From Mytilus californianus (taxonomy: Eukaryota; Mollusca; Bivalvia; Mytilida; Mytilidae): a DNA stretch of 64,000 nucleotides. The stretch lies in assembly GCF_021869535.1 (NCBI RefSeq), contig NW_026262668.1, positions 72,437,558-72,501,557 on the forward strand, in the 5' to 3' direction. Each line of letters starts with the position of its first letter. The first letter of the stretch is position 1. Shown here one piece after another: positions 53,932 through 64,000 of this stretch. Position numbers and translations under genes: made by a program. The notes below the pieces were generated by a model. That model was not told the DNA's origin, did not search any database, and saw nothing but the letters and a program-made list of their open reading frames with translations.

Positions 53932-54109
53932 ACTTTGATTGTTAGAAGTACCTTATGAGAATTTCATGAGCAGATACTTTGATTGTTAGAAGTACCTTAT
54001 GAGAATTTCATGAGCAGATACTTTGATTGTTAGAAGTAACTTATATGAGAATTTCATGAGCAGATACTTTGAATGTTAGAAGTACCTTATGAGAATTTCA
54101 TGAGCAGAA
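53932..54109. repeat. 44-bp tandem repeat, four copies
   Basis: The unit ACTTTGATTGTTAGAAGTAC, CTTATGAGAATTTCATGAGC, AGAT starts at 53932, 53976, 54020 and 54066. Copies are nearly identical. Confidence 0.95.
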
Positions 54110-54195
54110 AGCGTGATTTTAAAAATGAAAAATAACACTGGTAATTTTTTAGTGAAATAATTATGAAAATGATGACACGTTCTACATTTCAATCA

Positions 54196-54280
54196 CTGTG
54201 TTGTCTGTTTTTTTTCAGTTCCTTGGTTTCTTCTCTGTGTTGTCTGTTTTTTTCAGTTCCTTGGTTTCTTCTCTGTTAAA
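54196..54280. repeat. ~41-bp tandem duplication
   Basis: TGTGTTGTCTG, a T-run, then TTCAGTTCCTTGGTTTCTTC occurs twice in direct succession. Confidence 0.9.
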
Positions 54281-55192
54281 AGTGTTAAAACACAAGTTAA
54301 AACATTTTGGGCTAAAATCACTAATCCAAAGTAGTGATGTTTTTCTTTATATAAATGTTTTACCAAATCTTGTATAAACACGATAAAGAAAGAAATATTA
54401 GAAATTAGTTAAAAAATGTCTGATGAAGTGTTACTGTAGCTAAAAAATGACTGGATCACATTGCTTTGATTTTATAGAATATGTCAATTCAGTGCTCTTA
54501 AAACATGTAAAAATAAAACATATGTAAAAGTGTATGGCCTTGCCCTATGTGCCTCCGGGCATAATAAGGACTAGGTAGGTAAGGTAGTAAAAGTGTATGG
54601 ACATAACTGGTATGTGATGCGAATGACTAAGTTCGAGTTTGATCTTGTTATAACTGTTAATGATTGTTTGAAAATGATTAAAATGTATCAAAAAAGATAA
54701 ATACATACAGATAACTTGGTCTTCAGTTGTTTTATACATGTTGTATTCAATACCTTGTATTCGTGTACACTTCAGTGCAAATCAAAGAAAAATGATTATC
54801 TGGTAGCAGCAATACAACATTAATATTCTGAGAAATTTCCAATAAACTTTCGCATACTTTATTTAAATAGTTTACATTATACAACAAAATAAAATACAGG
54901 TACTAGGATGACTAGGACGAACATGAATCAGGGCGAAGGGACACATTCCATGACACCATGACTGAAATATCATCTGGATAAAAGTTTAGGGTCTTGAAAA
55001 AGTAGGATTTTTGGAGGCCATTATCTTTGTATTCAGTTTTCATTTGAATTATGGTCTTAAAGGGGGAAATGTTGCCATTTATATGAATATTTGACAGCCA
55101 TTATGATGAAATACAAAATTTGATTTTATATCACTGTAAATTGATACCCAATTTTGGGTTTAATACCCATAAATGTAGATAGAACACATTAG

Positions 55193-56772
55193 TTAGGCCA
55201 ACCTTAAAAATATGTTTGTTTGCAGTTTTCCGACTGTACCTTTAGACTGAAGGGTCGGTAGGTAGGAAAAATATTTTATTTTATCAGCCAAAATGAAGTT
55301 TAAACAAGCAGTTACACAAACCAAGTTTCTTGTGAAGAAATTTTTTTTAAAACAACAAACACTGAAAACCAACATGAAATGAACAGGCATTTTCAGATAA
55401 AAACTTTTCAACCAAAATTGAAACTATAACATGGTGTGATTATCCAATTTATGACATTATTAAATACTAGTACTGGAACACTTATAAGATCTTATAAACA
55501 AGGAATGACTAGAATTGTTTTAAAGAAATTGTTCACCGACATATATGCTTCTTTACTAGAAAGTTTTCATGAGTAGAGTATTTTCATTAGGAAAATGTAG
55601 ATATCAAAGATTCATAAGACAATGTAAGAGTGTTATCAATAAAAAAAATTAACCATTGAATCTTTCTCAATTGAAAAAATATATTTGACATCGGACTGTT
55701 TTCATAAATCTAACAATATTTAATTATATGTAATAAGGTTATATTTTGAAAGATATGTTGATGTGATCAGGCTTTAATTAAAACCAAAAAAAAAATCTTA
55801 AGACTTCAGGGTGAAATCAATAGCACCCCTTTAAAAGTAAATGGTCTGTACTGAAATGTTTTGACTGCATAAAAAAATGGCAGCATAGCTCCTAAGGACA
55901 TGTTTTAATTCAATTCACACAAGCCACACTGTTTGGGTATATTTAATATTGTAAGAGGGAGAAGAATTGCAATGAGTGGGGTAGCTCCCCTTATCCTAAA
56001 GGAGCATACTCATTGCAATAGAAGATAGATTTAACATAGAGAAAGTATATTTATTTTTACAAGCCAACCATTCATTTTCTTTTCATCTTTGTGTAGTTTC
56101 TGTGGCTTCTTATAGATTTGGCATTGTCTATCGATTATAAATTTCAAATGCGCCCTTCCTGGCGTGTTTACAGGTATCCATGAAGTCATGGAGAAGTGGT
56201 TTCATCCTTGTTGTCTTTACAACGTTTTATAGAAACTATGGCATACTTCAGGCTGCTGTCAAATTGTTTAACCACTGATATTGGTTCCATAAAGTCAGGC
56301 TCAAGAGATTCTGTACCCGATCTGTTTGAGATTGAAACGGTTATCGTGTCGGTTTTATGAATATCCGCTGCATCATGCGTTCTCAAATCGTCAATGATAT
56401 CTGTCTGAATCTGTATAAACAGTTTACTATTAAACTTTTTTGGTTGTTATTTGTTTTAAAATTGACAGAAAACGACAGCGCAAAGTACTCCTCCATGTCT
56501 TCATCGATACCTGTAAACAATCTCCATGTGCTTTATTATTAAACGGTCCCATGTACGCTTGACAAGAAGGTAAGAAAAACCGAACTTGAAACGTGTAAAT
56601 CGACCCAGACTTTAAATCAATTCCGGAAACGACTAGAAGTTCCTGATTGCGTCAATAGAAAAATAAAAATAATTTCTTCAAATTAAAAGCAATAAAATTT
56701 TCACAGTCGGGCGGATTTTCGAGGGTCGGTCGGTAAACTGCAAACAAACAATATTTTAATTTAAGCCTTAGG
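55193..56772. mobile_element. Possible 1.6 kb TIR transposon
   Basis: 55207-55243 (ATATGTTTGTTTGCAGTTTT then CCGAC) is matched in reverse complement at 56730-56765 (GTCGGT...AAACTGCAAACAAACAATAT). The interior contains a minus-strand coding remnant. No target duplication is obvious. Confidence 0.5.
56186..56512 (-). pseudogene. Frameshifted coding remnant inside the TIR element
   Basis: Two consecutive minus-strand frames look coding: upstream GIDEDMEEYFALSFSVNF then NNNQKSLIVN, and after a shift near 56440 KLFIQIQTDIIDDLRTHDAA then DTITVSISNRSGTESLEPDF, ending ETTSP and TGA at 56186. They fit one protein broken by a frameshift near an A-run. Function unknown; position within inverted repeats suggests a transposon-borne gene. 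Confidence 0.35.
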
Positions 56773-56779
56773 ATCTTCC

Positions 56780-57150
56780 CTGACCTGTTCAATGGGATTG
56801 GGTGGTTTGTGCAGTGTGTTTTTGATGCCCATGATATTAGACAGGTGCTATCTTAATTGCTATAGAACATGCAGAAGCAAGCCTCATTCAATTCCAACAT
56901 TTCAGGGGTACAACAACTTTTAAATGAACTGCATACTTATTTTGCAAGTTATCAAAATTTATTTATTTTTGTATTTAAAGGCAGATAAGGTTAATATTGA
57001 ATTTCACATACGCTTCTGTTCCATTTGCCCCGTTCAGTAATTTTCATATTTTAGTAGCGCTGTGTAGTGCAGCATTTCTGAATTAAAATAACAAGGTCCA
57101 ATGAAGGCGATGAAAATTCTGTTTGATAGCTAGTATGTTCAATTATTGTT
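56780..57150. other. Short intergenic stretch, nothing recognised
   Basis: AT-rich sequence between the TIR element and the outer element at 57151. Confidence 0.4.
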
Positions 57151-58569
57151 ATTAGTCCCCTACCGACGAAGTCGAAGGGGACTTTAGGTTTGCACTCTGT
57201 CCGTCTGTCCGTCTCTCTGTCCATCTGTCAGTCCGGCAAATCAGTTTTTTAGACTTTTTTCTTCGTGCTTGAAGATATTGATTTGATATTTGGTTTATTG
57301 TTTTATCATGACAAGTTACAGGTCAAGTTCAATTTTCACGATTTTAGCTTTTCTCTTTGTTCAGTTAAAGCCCTTTCCCTAGAATTAAATTTTTGATGAA
57401 ATACTTATTAATTAGTAGTTTTCTGTTCAAAGGGAAATAACTCATTTATTAAAAGACAAAATGACATTTGGGATTTTTTTCCTTTTCTTTGGTAAATTGT
57501 TTGAAGAATTTAGTGGTAAGTTTGTTTGTCATTCTTGAAGATATTGATTTGATAATTAGTATATAGTTTTATCATGACAAGTTACAGATCAAGTTGGAAT
57601 TTTGTTCCGGTCTGATGATTTTGTGCAGAGTTATGGTCTTTGGACATCATGGACATAGAAAATTCACTTAAATAATCAGTTTTCAACAGTTTTTATACGA
57701 CCGCAAAAAAATTTTTGTGGTCGTATATTGGTATGACGTTGGCGTCGTCGTCGTCGTCGTCCGGCGTCGTCCAAAGACACATTGGTTTTCGCACTCTAAC
57801 TTTAGTTTAAGTGAATGGATCTTTATGAAATTTTACCACAAGGTTCAATACCACAAAAGGAAGGTTGGGATTGATTTTGGGGGTTATGGTAATAACAGTA
57901 AAGGAATTAGGGGCCAAAAAGGGGCCAAAAATAAGCATTTTTGTAACTTCCAGACATAACTTGTGTGTTAGTGTATGGATCTCTCTGACATTGTACCACA
58001 AGGTTCCATATCACTAAAGGAATGCTGGGATTGATTTTGGGGGTAATTGCCTCCAAATTTTAGGAATTAGGGGCCAAAAAAGGGGCAAAAAACAAGCATT
58101 TTTCTAGTTTCATGACAATAACTTGTGTGTAAGTGTATGGATCTTTCTGAAATTGTACTACAAGGTTCCATATCACAAAGGGAAAGCTGGGTTTGAGTTT
58201 GGGGGTAATTGCCCTAAACGTTTAGGAATTTGGGGCCAAAAAGGGGCCAAAAAACACATTTTTTTCTAGTTTCCAGACAATAACTTGTGTTCAAGTGTAT
58301 GGATCTCTCTGAAATTGTACTGCAAGGTACCATACCACAAAGGGAAGGCTGGGATTGAGTTTGGGGGTGATGAATCATAATGGGGGTTCAAAAAATTTTG
58401 GGGGGGGGATTTATTTTTTTTTCCTTTTTTTTCTTTTTTTCCTTTTTTGTTTCTTTTAAAATTTTCCATTTTAAGTTGGTTATTTCTGATTTATATTTAA
58501 AATCAAATAATAATGATATGGTAGGAGATACACACCAAACAGGATGTGTAAATTATTATATAATAAGTA

Positions 58570-58790
58570 TTGTGCAATAGCAAGAAATTTTCAATTGCCC
58601 AGTATTGCACAATAGCAAGAAATCTTCAATTGCACAGTATTGCGCAATAGCAAGAAATCTTCAATTGCACAGTATTGCGCAATAGCAAGAAATATCCAAT
58701 AGCACAATATTGCGCAATAGCAAGAAATTGTCAATTGTACAGTATTGCGCAATAGCAAGAAATATTTAATAGCACAGGATTGTGCAAAAG
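58570..58790. repeat. 35-36 bp palindromic tandem repeat, six copies
   Basis: The unit CAATAGCAAGAAATCTTCAA plus TTGCACAGTATTGCG starts at about 58575, 58610, 58646, 58680, 58716 and 58750. It contains the near-palindrome TTGCACAGTATTGCGCAA. One stray unit occurs at about 43695-43728 in element 1. Confidence 0.92.
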
Positions 58791-58839
58791 AAGATACTTC
58801 CTATAAATTGCTTATTTCTTGACCAATTTCAATGGGGTT

Positions 58840-59830
58840 TTATTCTTGATTTCATGGGGTTCTTTAATATGCTGAATCTAACCGTGTATTTAGTTTTTGG
58901 ATTTTGGGCCCCGTTTTTAAATTGGTCCACATTGAGGTCCAAAGGGTCCAAAATTAAACTTTGTTTGATTTCATCAAAAATTGAATTATTGGGGTTCTTT
59001 GATATGCCGAATCTAACTGTGTATTTAGATTCTTAAATTTTGGTTCCGTTTTCAAATTGGTCTACATTAAGGTCCAAAGGGTCCAAAATTAAACTTAGTT
59101 TGATTTTAACAAAAATTGAATTCTTAGGGTTCTTTGATATGCTGAATCTAAACATGTATTTAGATTTTTGATTATGGGCCCAGTTTTCAAGTTGGTCCAA
59201 ATCGGGGTCCAAAATTAAACTTTGTTTGATTTCAACAAAAATTGAATATATGGGGTTCTTTGATATGCTGAATCTAACCATGTATTTAGATTTTTGATTT
59301 TTAGGCCCCGTTATCAACTTTGTCCACATTGAGGTCAAAAGGGTCCAAAATTAAACTTTGTTTGATTTCATCAAAAATTGAATTATTGGGGTTCTTTGAT
59401 ATGCCGAATCTAACCGTGTATTTAGATTCTTAATTTTTGGTTCCGTTTTCAAATTGGTCTACATTAAGATCCAAAGGGTCCAAAATTAAACTTAGTTTGA
59501 TTTTAACAAAAATTGAATTCTTAGGGTTCTTTGATATGCTGAATCTAAACATGTATTTAGATTTTTGATTATGGGCCCAGTTTTCAAGTTGGTCCAAATC
59601 GGGGTCCAAAATTAAACTTTGTTAGATTTCAACAAAAATTGAATATATGGGGTTCTTTGATATGCTGAATCTAACCATGTATTTAGATTTTTGATTTTTG
59701 GGCCCCGTTATCAACTTTGTCCACATTGAGGTCAAAAGGGTCCAAAATTAAACTTTGTTTGATTTCATCAAAAATTGAATTCTTGGGGTTCTTTGATATG
59801 CTGAATCTAACCATGTATTTAGATTTTGGA
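58840..59830. repeat. ~132-bp tandem repeat with ~397-bp trimeric higher order
   Basis: GGTTCTTTGATATGCTGAAT blocks start at about 58858 (variant), 58990, 59128, 59254, 59388, 59525, 59651 and 59787. Units n and n+3 are nearly identical (offsets 397-399), while adjacent units differ clearly. Confidence 0.92.
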
Positions 59831-60195
59831 TATTGGACCATAATAGGTGAATGTCCAATTTAAAATTTTTAAGTTCTTAGACCACATTCAATCTGTGTTA
59901 GAAACCTATGCTGTGTCAAATATTTAATCACAATCCAAATCCAAAGCTGTATCAAGCTTGAATGTTGTGTCCATACTTGCCCCAACTGTTCAGGGTTCGA
60001 CCTCTGCGGTCGTATCAAGCTGCGCCCTGCGGAGCATTTTATTTTTGTCTTGCTTGAAGATTTTGACTTGATATTTTTATGTAGTTTACACCATGACAAG
60101 TTATAGATCAAGTTAGAATTTAGTTCCATTACAATGAATTTTTATAACCTGTAGGGGACTATGAATTGCCATGCAATACTCACAGAATGCTTGTT

Positions 60196-60691
60196 TCATG
60201 TATTTAATATAAATTCAAAATTACAAAAAAACAGCTATTTGTAATTTATTTTCAAGAAAAAAGATTTATTCAGAGATTAACATTGTAAATACAGGTAGTT
60301 TAGGCTTTCATCACCATAGTTTTATTTTGGGATTTTGACTTAATCTTACCTTTCTCTTGCTTGTATTTTTACTTCAGTTGCTTTCTGTTTTACTAATTTT
60401 ACTCCCAAATTTCTAACCTATACACAAGTATGAAGGTACCTTACAATAGGGCTTAATTACAAAAATCATTCATCTATCAGATGCATGAATGGATTTATTC
60501 AATTGATGGCACTGTTACTCTGTTATTGTGTCTTAACCCTTTACACAATGGTAATAATGTAAAAGAAGACTTACTTACACAGAAAAGAAGAAATTTTAAC
60601 TGACCATGGAATTATGGACTTTGAGCATAGTTTGATAATATAGAAGACTGATGTGATTAAATTTTTATTACCCCCCTTTTCTTTTTTACAG
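60196..60691 (+). other. Sequence upstream of the first visible ankyrin-gene exon
   Basis: No element or exon recognised. Ends in a long pyrimidine tract (CCCCCCTTTTCTTTTTTACAG) that forms the acceptor for the exon at 60692. Confidence 0.5.
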
Positions 60692-60819
60692 AAAACTTCA
60701 CAAAAGCCTGTTCCGATGTTCAAATACACATGAAGAAGATTATGCTGAAGTGTTCTGATTGTAACCAAGATGTTCCGGAATGGGAAATTATAAATCTAGA
60801 CCAACAGTATCGTGTGCTG
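60692..60819 (+). CDS. Ankyrin gene, first visible exon
   Basis: Acceptor CTTTTTTACAG, donor GTGCTG|GTAATT. Only the frame starting at base 3 is open throughout; it ends at phase 0. CSDCNQDVPEWEI carries a CxxC pair. A leading two-base overhang implies a preceding coding exon unless translation starts inside. Confidence 0.72.
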
Positions 60820-63551
60820 GTAATTTTTTATTCTAAAACTGATATTATATCAATAATATCATGAATATAAGACTCAAATAAAATCTACATTGTACCAGTT
60901 ATTTTGAATTTAACAATGTCCAGTAAGTCTTGCATTGTCATGATTGTGTAGTACCACAGTTATTCAAAACAGTCCCTTCTGATTTATTTATTGCTCATGG
61001 AAGAAATAAAGAAACATGCACATGTATTACATGTATTAGCAGTCTAGCAGATTGTGACTATTATTCCCCCTGTTTACTGAAACAGAAGTGTATGCTATAG
61101 TGTGCATATTATATGTCACTTGAAAACCAAATAATATGCCTGTATTTTAACAAAATTATTTTACAAAAAAATCTTTAAAAAAAGCACTTACCACATATTT
61201 AAATCAAATTAGTACACAGACAGTGCATGACATGATTCAGTTAAATTCCTGTAGAAGTTTTACAATGAATACAGCCTGGTGATTTTTTGTGATGTACTCT
61301 GAAATTCAAAAGGTAAATCAGACTGTTAAATTTTTGTATAACAGACATGACAGATGATATACTTTTATATCTATCTACAAACTTATTTTCAGTTGTGTAA
61401 ATTATTTGTTGTAGATGAATTAAAAAAGAAAATCAGTGAGAGTTATTCTATATTCCGTTCTAGAGTAATAGAAGATTTGCGACCAAGAGATTCAGATTGG
61501 ACAGAGCTTCAGCAACTATGTGCGTAAGTACTTATTGAACAGAAGTACAGAACAGAATATTTAACTTCAGAATGACAAAAATTTCGTCTAGCAAATCAAA
61601 TCAATCTTAAGTCAGTAAATAATTGTCATGTAAGTTAAATTCAATTTGTACATAAAATCTAGAATCCAGGCCAAGCCTCCAGGCTCCATCTATGTTTTGA
61701 TATGGCTAGGCTTGGAGGATTTAATGGTGAACTATCAGCATGGATCAGGACTGTTATTACTAGGAATTCTTTGTTAAGAATGTATACATAAATGTTCATG
61801 TCATAATTCTTACACAAAAAATGCTGCTGAAAACCAAATATCAAAGCTACCACAATAAAAGGGAAAAACAAGATTTATCCATGTCTAGAAATAAAATTTG
61901 TGTATGTACAGCAGTCAGGGACCCACTTGTGCAAGTCAGAATATATTATTGATAGTAACCTCCCCTTATAAAAACCAGATCTTGTTTGTAGCAGAGTCAG
62001 AAATACATGTTTTAGAAAGAATTGAAACTACAGCATGCACTTTCAAGCAAAACAAATTTAGAATACTGAAATATAGGGTTTCAGCATTTAAGGTCTTCAA
62101 AGGCAGTCTATTTTATTTCTGAAAAATAAATGAAAACCAGAATATGACTTGATTCAATTAGAAATTAGATTCTGACTAGCACAAGCACAAGTGATCCCCC
62201 ACACTAGCACTGTACAGTTTAACTTCAGGGTTAAACCATGCATTTATAATTTTTAAACTGTACTTGCTTAATTCTTTCTTATTTTATTTCATATTAATGC
62301 TGATGTCATCAGTAAATAAAAATGTTTAAGAAGAAAAAATCTTGTTTCTTTTTGTCGAGCCTGCGACTTTTGTTGCAAAAGCGAGACATAGCGATCCTAC
62401 ATTCCGTCGACGTCGTCAGTGTCGGCGGCGTCCACAAATATTCACTCTGTGGTTAAAGTTTTTCAAATTTTAATAACTTTCTTAAACTAACCTGCATTTC
62501 AACCAAACTTGGACAGAAGCTTGTTAATGATCATAAGATAGTATCCAGAAGTAAATTTTGTAAAAAGAAAATCTTGTTTATCCATATTTTACTCATAAAT
62601 GGACTTAGTTTTTCTGCCAGTTAACATAACATTCACTCTGTGGTTAAAGTTTTTCAAATTTTAATAACTTTCTTAAACTATCCTAGATTTGTACCAAACT
62701 TGGACAGAAGCTTGTTTATAATCATAAGATAATATCCAGAGGAAAATTTTGTAAAAAAAAATCCTGTTTATCCGTATTTTACTGGACCTAGTTTTTCTGC
62801 CAGTTAACATAACATTCACTCTGTGGTTAAAGTTTTTCAAATTTCAATAACTTTCTTAAACTATCCTGGATTTGTACCACACTTGGACAGAAGCTTGTTT
62901 GTGATCATAAGATAGTATTCAAAAGTAAATTTTGTTAAAAAAACCCAACCTGTGTATCCGTATTGTACTTATAAATGGACTTAGTTTTTCTGCCAGTTAA
63001 CATAACACTCACACTGTGGTTAAAGTTTGTCAAATTTTAATAACTTTCTTAAACTATCCTGGATTTGTACCAAACTTGGACAGAAGCTTGTTTATCATCA
63101 AAAGCTAGTATCTAGACGGAAATTTTGTAAAAATTTATTTCCTGTTTTTCCGTATATTACTTATAAATGGACTTAGTTTTATTCCAGTTAACATTACGTA
63201 CAGTCTGCAGTTAAAGTTTTTAAAACATTTATTAGATTCATAAACCTTCTTGGATTTTTACCAAACTTGAACAGAACTTCTTACAATCAAAAGATAGTAT
63301 CTAGAGGAAAATTTTTAATAATTTTTTCCCCATTTTTGTTGAGCCTGCAACTAACAGCAAAAGTAGGCGAGACACTGGGTTCTGCAGAACCCTTTCGAAT
63401 TTTTTAAGTACTCTTTAATTTCAATATACTGCATTTTATTTTTACAGAAAATGTGATGTAAATGAAGTGAAACAAATTTTAACAGATGAAAATGTACTGG
63501 AGAATACTGATGGAAATTTTACTCTGCTACACATAGCATGTCTGTCTGGAA
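60692..63551 (+). CDS. Ankyrin-repeat protein gene, 5' part (partial, runs off the window)
   Basis: Three phase-compatible exons: 60692-60819, 61393-61523 and 63448-63551. Together about 121 codons. The first exon has VQIHMKKIMLKCSDCNQDVP, with CxxC that might bind zinc; the second is helical and charged (VVDELKKKISESYSIFRSRV); the third ends DGNFTLLHIACLSG, the start of an ankyrin repeat. The gene continues beyond 64000. The true start is unresolved: either an upstream exon or the Met in the first exon (HMKKIM). Confidence 0.75.
61393..61523 (+). CDS. Ankyrin gene, second visible exon
   Basis: Acceptor TTATTTTCAG, donor TGTGC|GTAAGT. Reads LCKLFVVDELKKKISESYSI and RSRVIEDLRPRDSDWTELQQ without stop in the phase set by the previous exon, ending with two bases of an Ala codon. 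Confidence 0.8.
61524..62350 (+). other. Ankyrin-gene intron, upstream part
   Basis: No feature recognised before the tandem-core element at 62351. Short frames on both strands (61659-61871, 61898-62122) lack support. Confidence 0.5.
62351..63405 (+). mobile_element. Tandem-core element, forward copy (183-192 bp units x5)
   Basis: Left end GTCGAGCCTGCGACTTTTGT, matching the reverse complement of the right ends at 15550 and 24560. Right end GGCGAGACACTGGGTTCTGC. Its core differs from theirs: units begin TTCACTCTGTGGTTAAAGTT at 62441, 62632, 62815, about 63008 and 63195. Sits in the intron of the ankyrin gene just upstream of its third visible exon. Confidence 0.7.
63448..63551 (+). CDS. Ankyrin gene, third visible exon (first ankyrin repeat)
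   Basis: Acceptor TATTTTTACAG, donor GGAA|GTAAGT. Reads AKCDVNEVKQILTDENVLEN then TDGNFTLLHIACLSG. The T-x-L-H-I-A-C-x-S-G motif is diagnostic of ankyrin repeats. Ends at phase 1. Confidence 0.85.
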
Positions 63552-64000
63552 GTAAGTTTTAGTTGACAGTTGTCTCAACTAATCTAATATTTTTACTGTA
63601 ATTTTTGTCTGAACCGTGACAAATTCTCGGAAGTATTACTTATGAATGCTGTTTTGGGTGTTCTGGTCTGTGACAATGCCGTTGTTAGTTGTTTTACTTT
63701 GTAGAAAGGTCAGGTTATTGGGAACCAGAAAGGTAAGTCAATGACAGTTGGTTTGCAGTTGTACTACCATTAGCTGATCTGATTTCCATGAAGATTAATT
63801 GATGCCACCCCCTCAGTTATGATTCATTGAATTTGAAAATTTGCATAGTTTACATGTTAAAATTGTGATTTGGTCAGTTTAAGAGAAACCACTTAGGAAA
63901 AGTCAATGATATTTGGTATGCAGTTGAATAGCATTGGGACATCTCATGCTCCATTTCCTTGGAGTTTTTTTGCCTTGCCTCTCATTCATGGTCTATTGAC
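63552..64000 (+). other. Ankyrin-gene intron at the window edge
   Basis: Begins with GTAAGTTTTAG. Two diverged blocks (about 63730-63800 and 63895-63980: AGTCAATGA..TTGGT.TGCAGTTG...CATTTCC) suggest another tandem repeat entering at the edge. Confidence 0.45.

Larger units (their letters stand above)
57693..60040 (+). mobile_element. Nested 'tatacgaccgc' element 3 (2.35 kb, three different tandem cores)
   Basis: Left TATACGACCGCAAAAAAATT with GTGGTCGTATATTGG and a GTCGTCGTCGTCGTC run. The first core is ~150-bp units (57800-58380), then G/T-runs, then 35-bp palindromic units (58570-58790), then ~132-bp units in ~397-bp trimers (58840-59830). Right end CGACCTCTGCGGTCGTATCA, GCGCCCTGCGGAGCATTTTA. 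Confidence 0.8.
57151..60195 (+). mobile_element. Outer 'agtcccctacc' element, second copy, with nested insert
   Basis: Left ATTAGTCCCCTACCGACGAA, right TGTAGGGGACTATGAATTGC. The insert at 57693-60040 sits after TTCACTTAAATAATCAGTTT, the same internal position used by a different insert in the 48121 copy. Confidence 0.75.

Noticed and set aside
59941-60010. GGGTTCGACCTC as a tRNA T-arm
   Set aside because: It is the conserved right end of the 'tatacgaccgc' elements, with no A box or cloverleaf.

Overview
This is AT-rich eukaryotic (animal) DNA. Introns have consensus GT/AG borders, exons are short (67-203 bp), and much of the sequence is interspersed and nested repeats. Several of these are repeat types I associate with bivalve molluscs, especially mussels: a SINE 3' end with an (AATC)n tail, 'ATGCCCCAC...GTGGGGCAT' elements, 'TATACGACCGC...GCGGTCGTAT' elements and tandem-core elements. 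The organism call is therefore 'bivalve, probably mussel-like'. It rests on recalled repeat types, not on a search.

Genes. (1) The main gene lies on the minus strand from 36123 down to 2644. I assembled 17 coding exons by splice sites and reading phase. They join without a phase break into a 689-residue protein: an N-terminal armadillo/HEAT-like helical region (about residues 20-360), three fibronectin type III domains (about 362-445, 446-533, 536-618) and a basic, low-complexity C-terminal tail. Two exons (8633-8712 and 2644-2715) are too short to stand out as open frames and were found by phase and domain continuity. (2) A plus-strand ankyrin-repeat gene enters at about 60692 and runs off the right edge; three exons are visible. 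(3) On the plus strand inside intron 4 of gene 1 is an 87-residue ORF with a signal-peptide-like start, a possible small secreted cationic peptide. (4) There are two coding-like remnants near 52.5 kb and 56.3 kb, both apparently frameshifted.

Mobile DNA. A 4.7 kb Mutator-like (MULE) element (36782-41515) has subterminal arrays of a short 'TCGATCCGGCCC' unit at both ends in inverted orientation, an 8-bp target duplication, and a PHD-like zinc-finger first exon but no visible transposase core. It ends about 660 bp upstream of the gene 1 start codon. Two inverted copies of a ~700 bp hAT-like element (41706-42402, 50287-50987) carry the same short coding-like segment. A 5'-truncated, frameshifted non-LTR retrotransposon (16165-17575) lies between two nearly identical ~220 bp direct repeats. 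Two SINE insertions have perfect 12-13 bp target duplications (105-146, 31517-31663).

The 42.5-45.9, 48.1-49.8 and 57.1-60.2 kb regions are nested elements with tandem cores. Two different inner elements sit at the same position of the same outer element family. Two arrays show higher-order periodicity (336 bp and ~397 bp).

The remaining stretches (about 0.2-2.6, 25.5-35.9 and 46-48 kb, and most of 53-55 kb) are intron or intergenic DNA with nothing I can name. I saw no rRNA gene, intact tRNA gene, CRISPR or prokaryotic operon structure.
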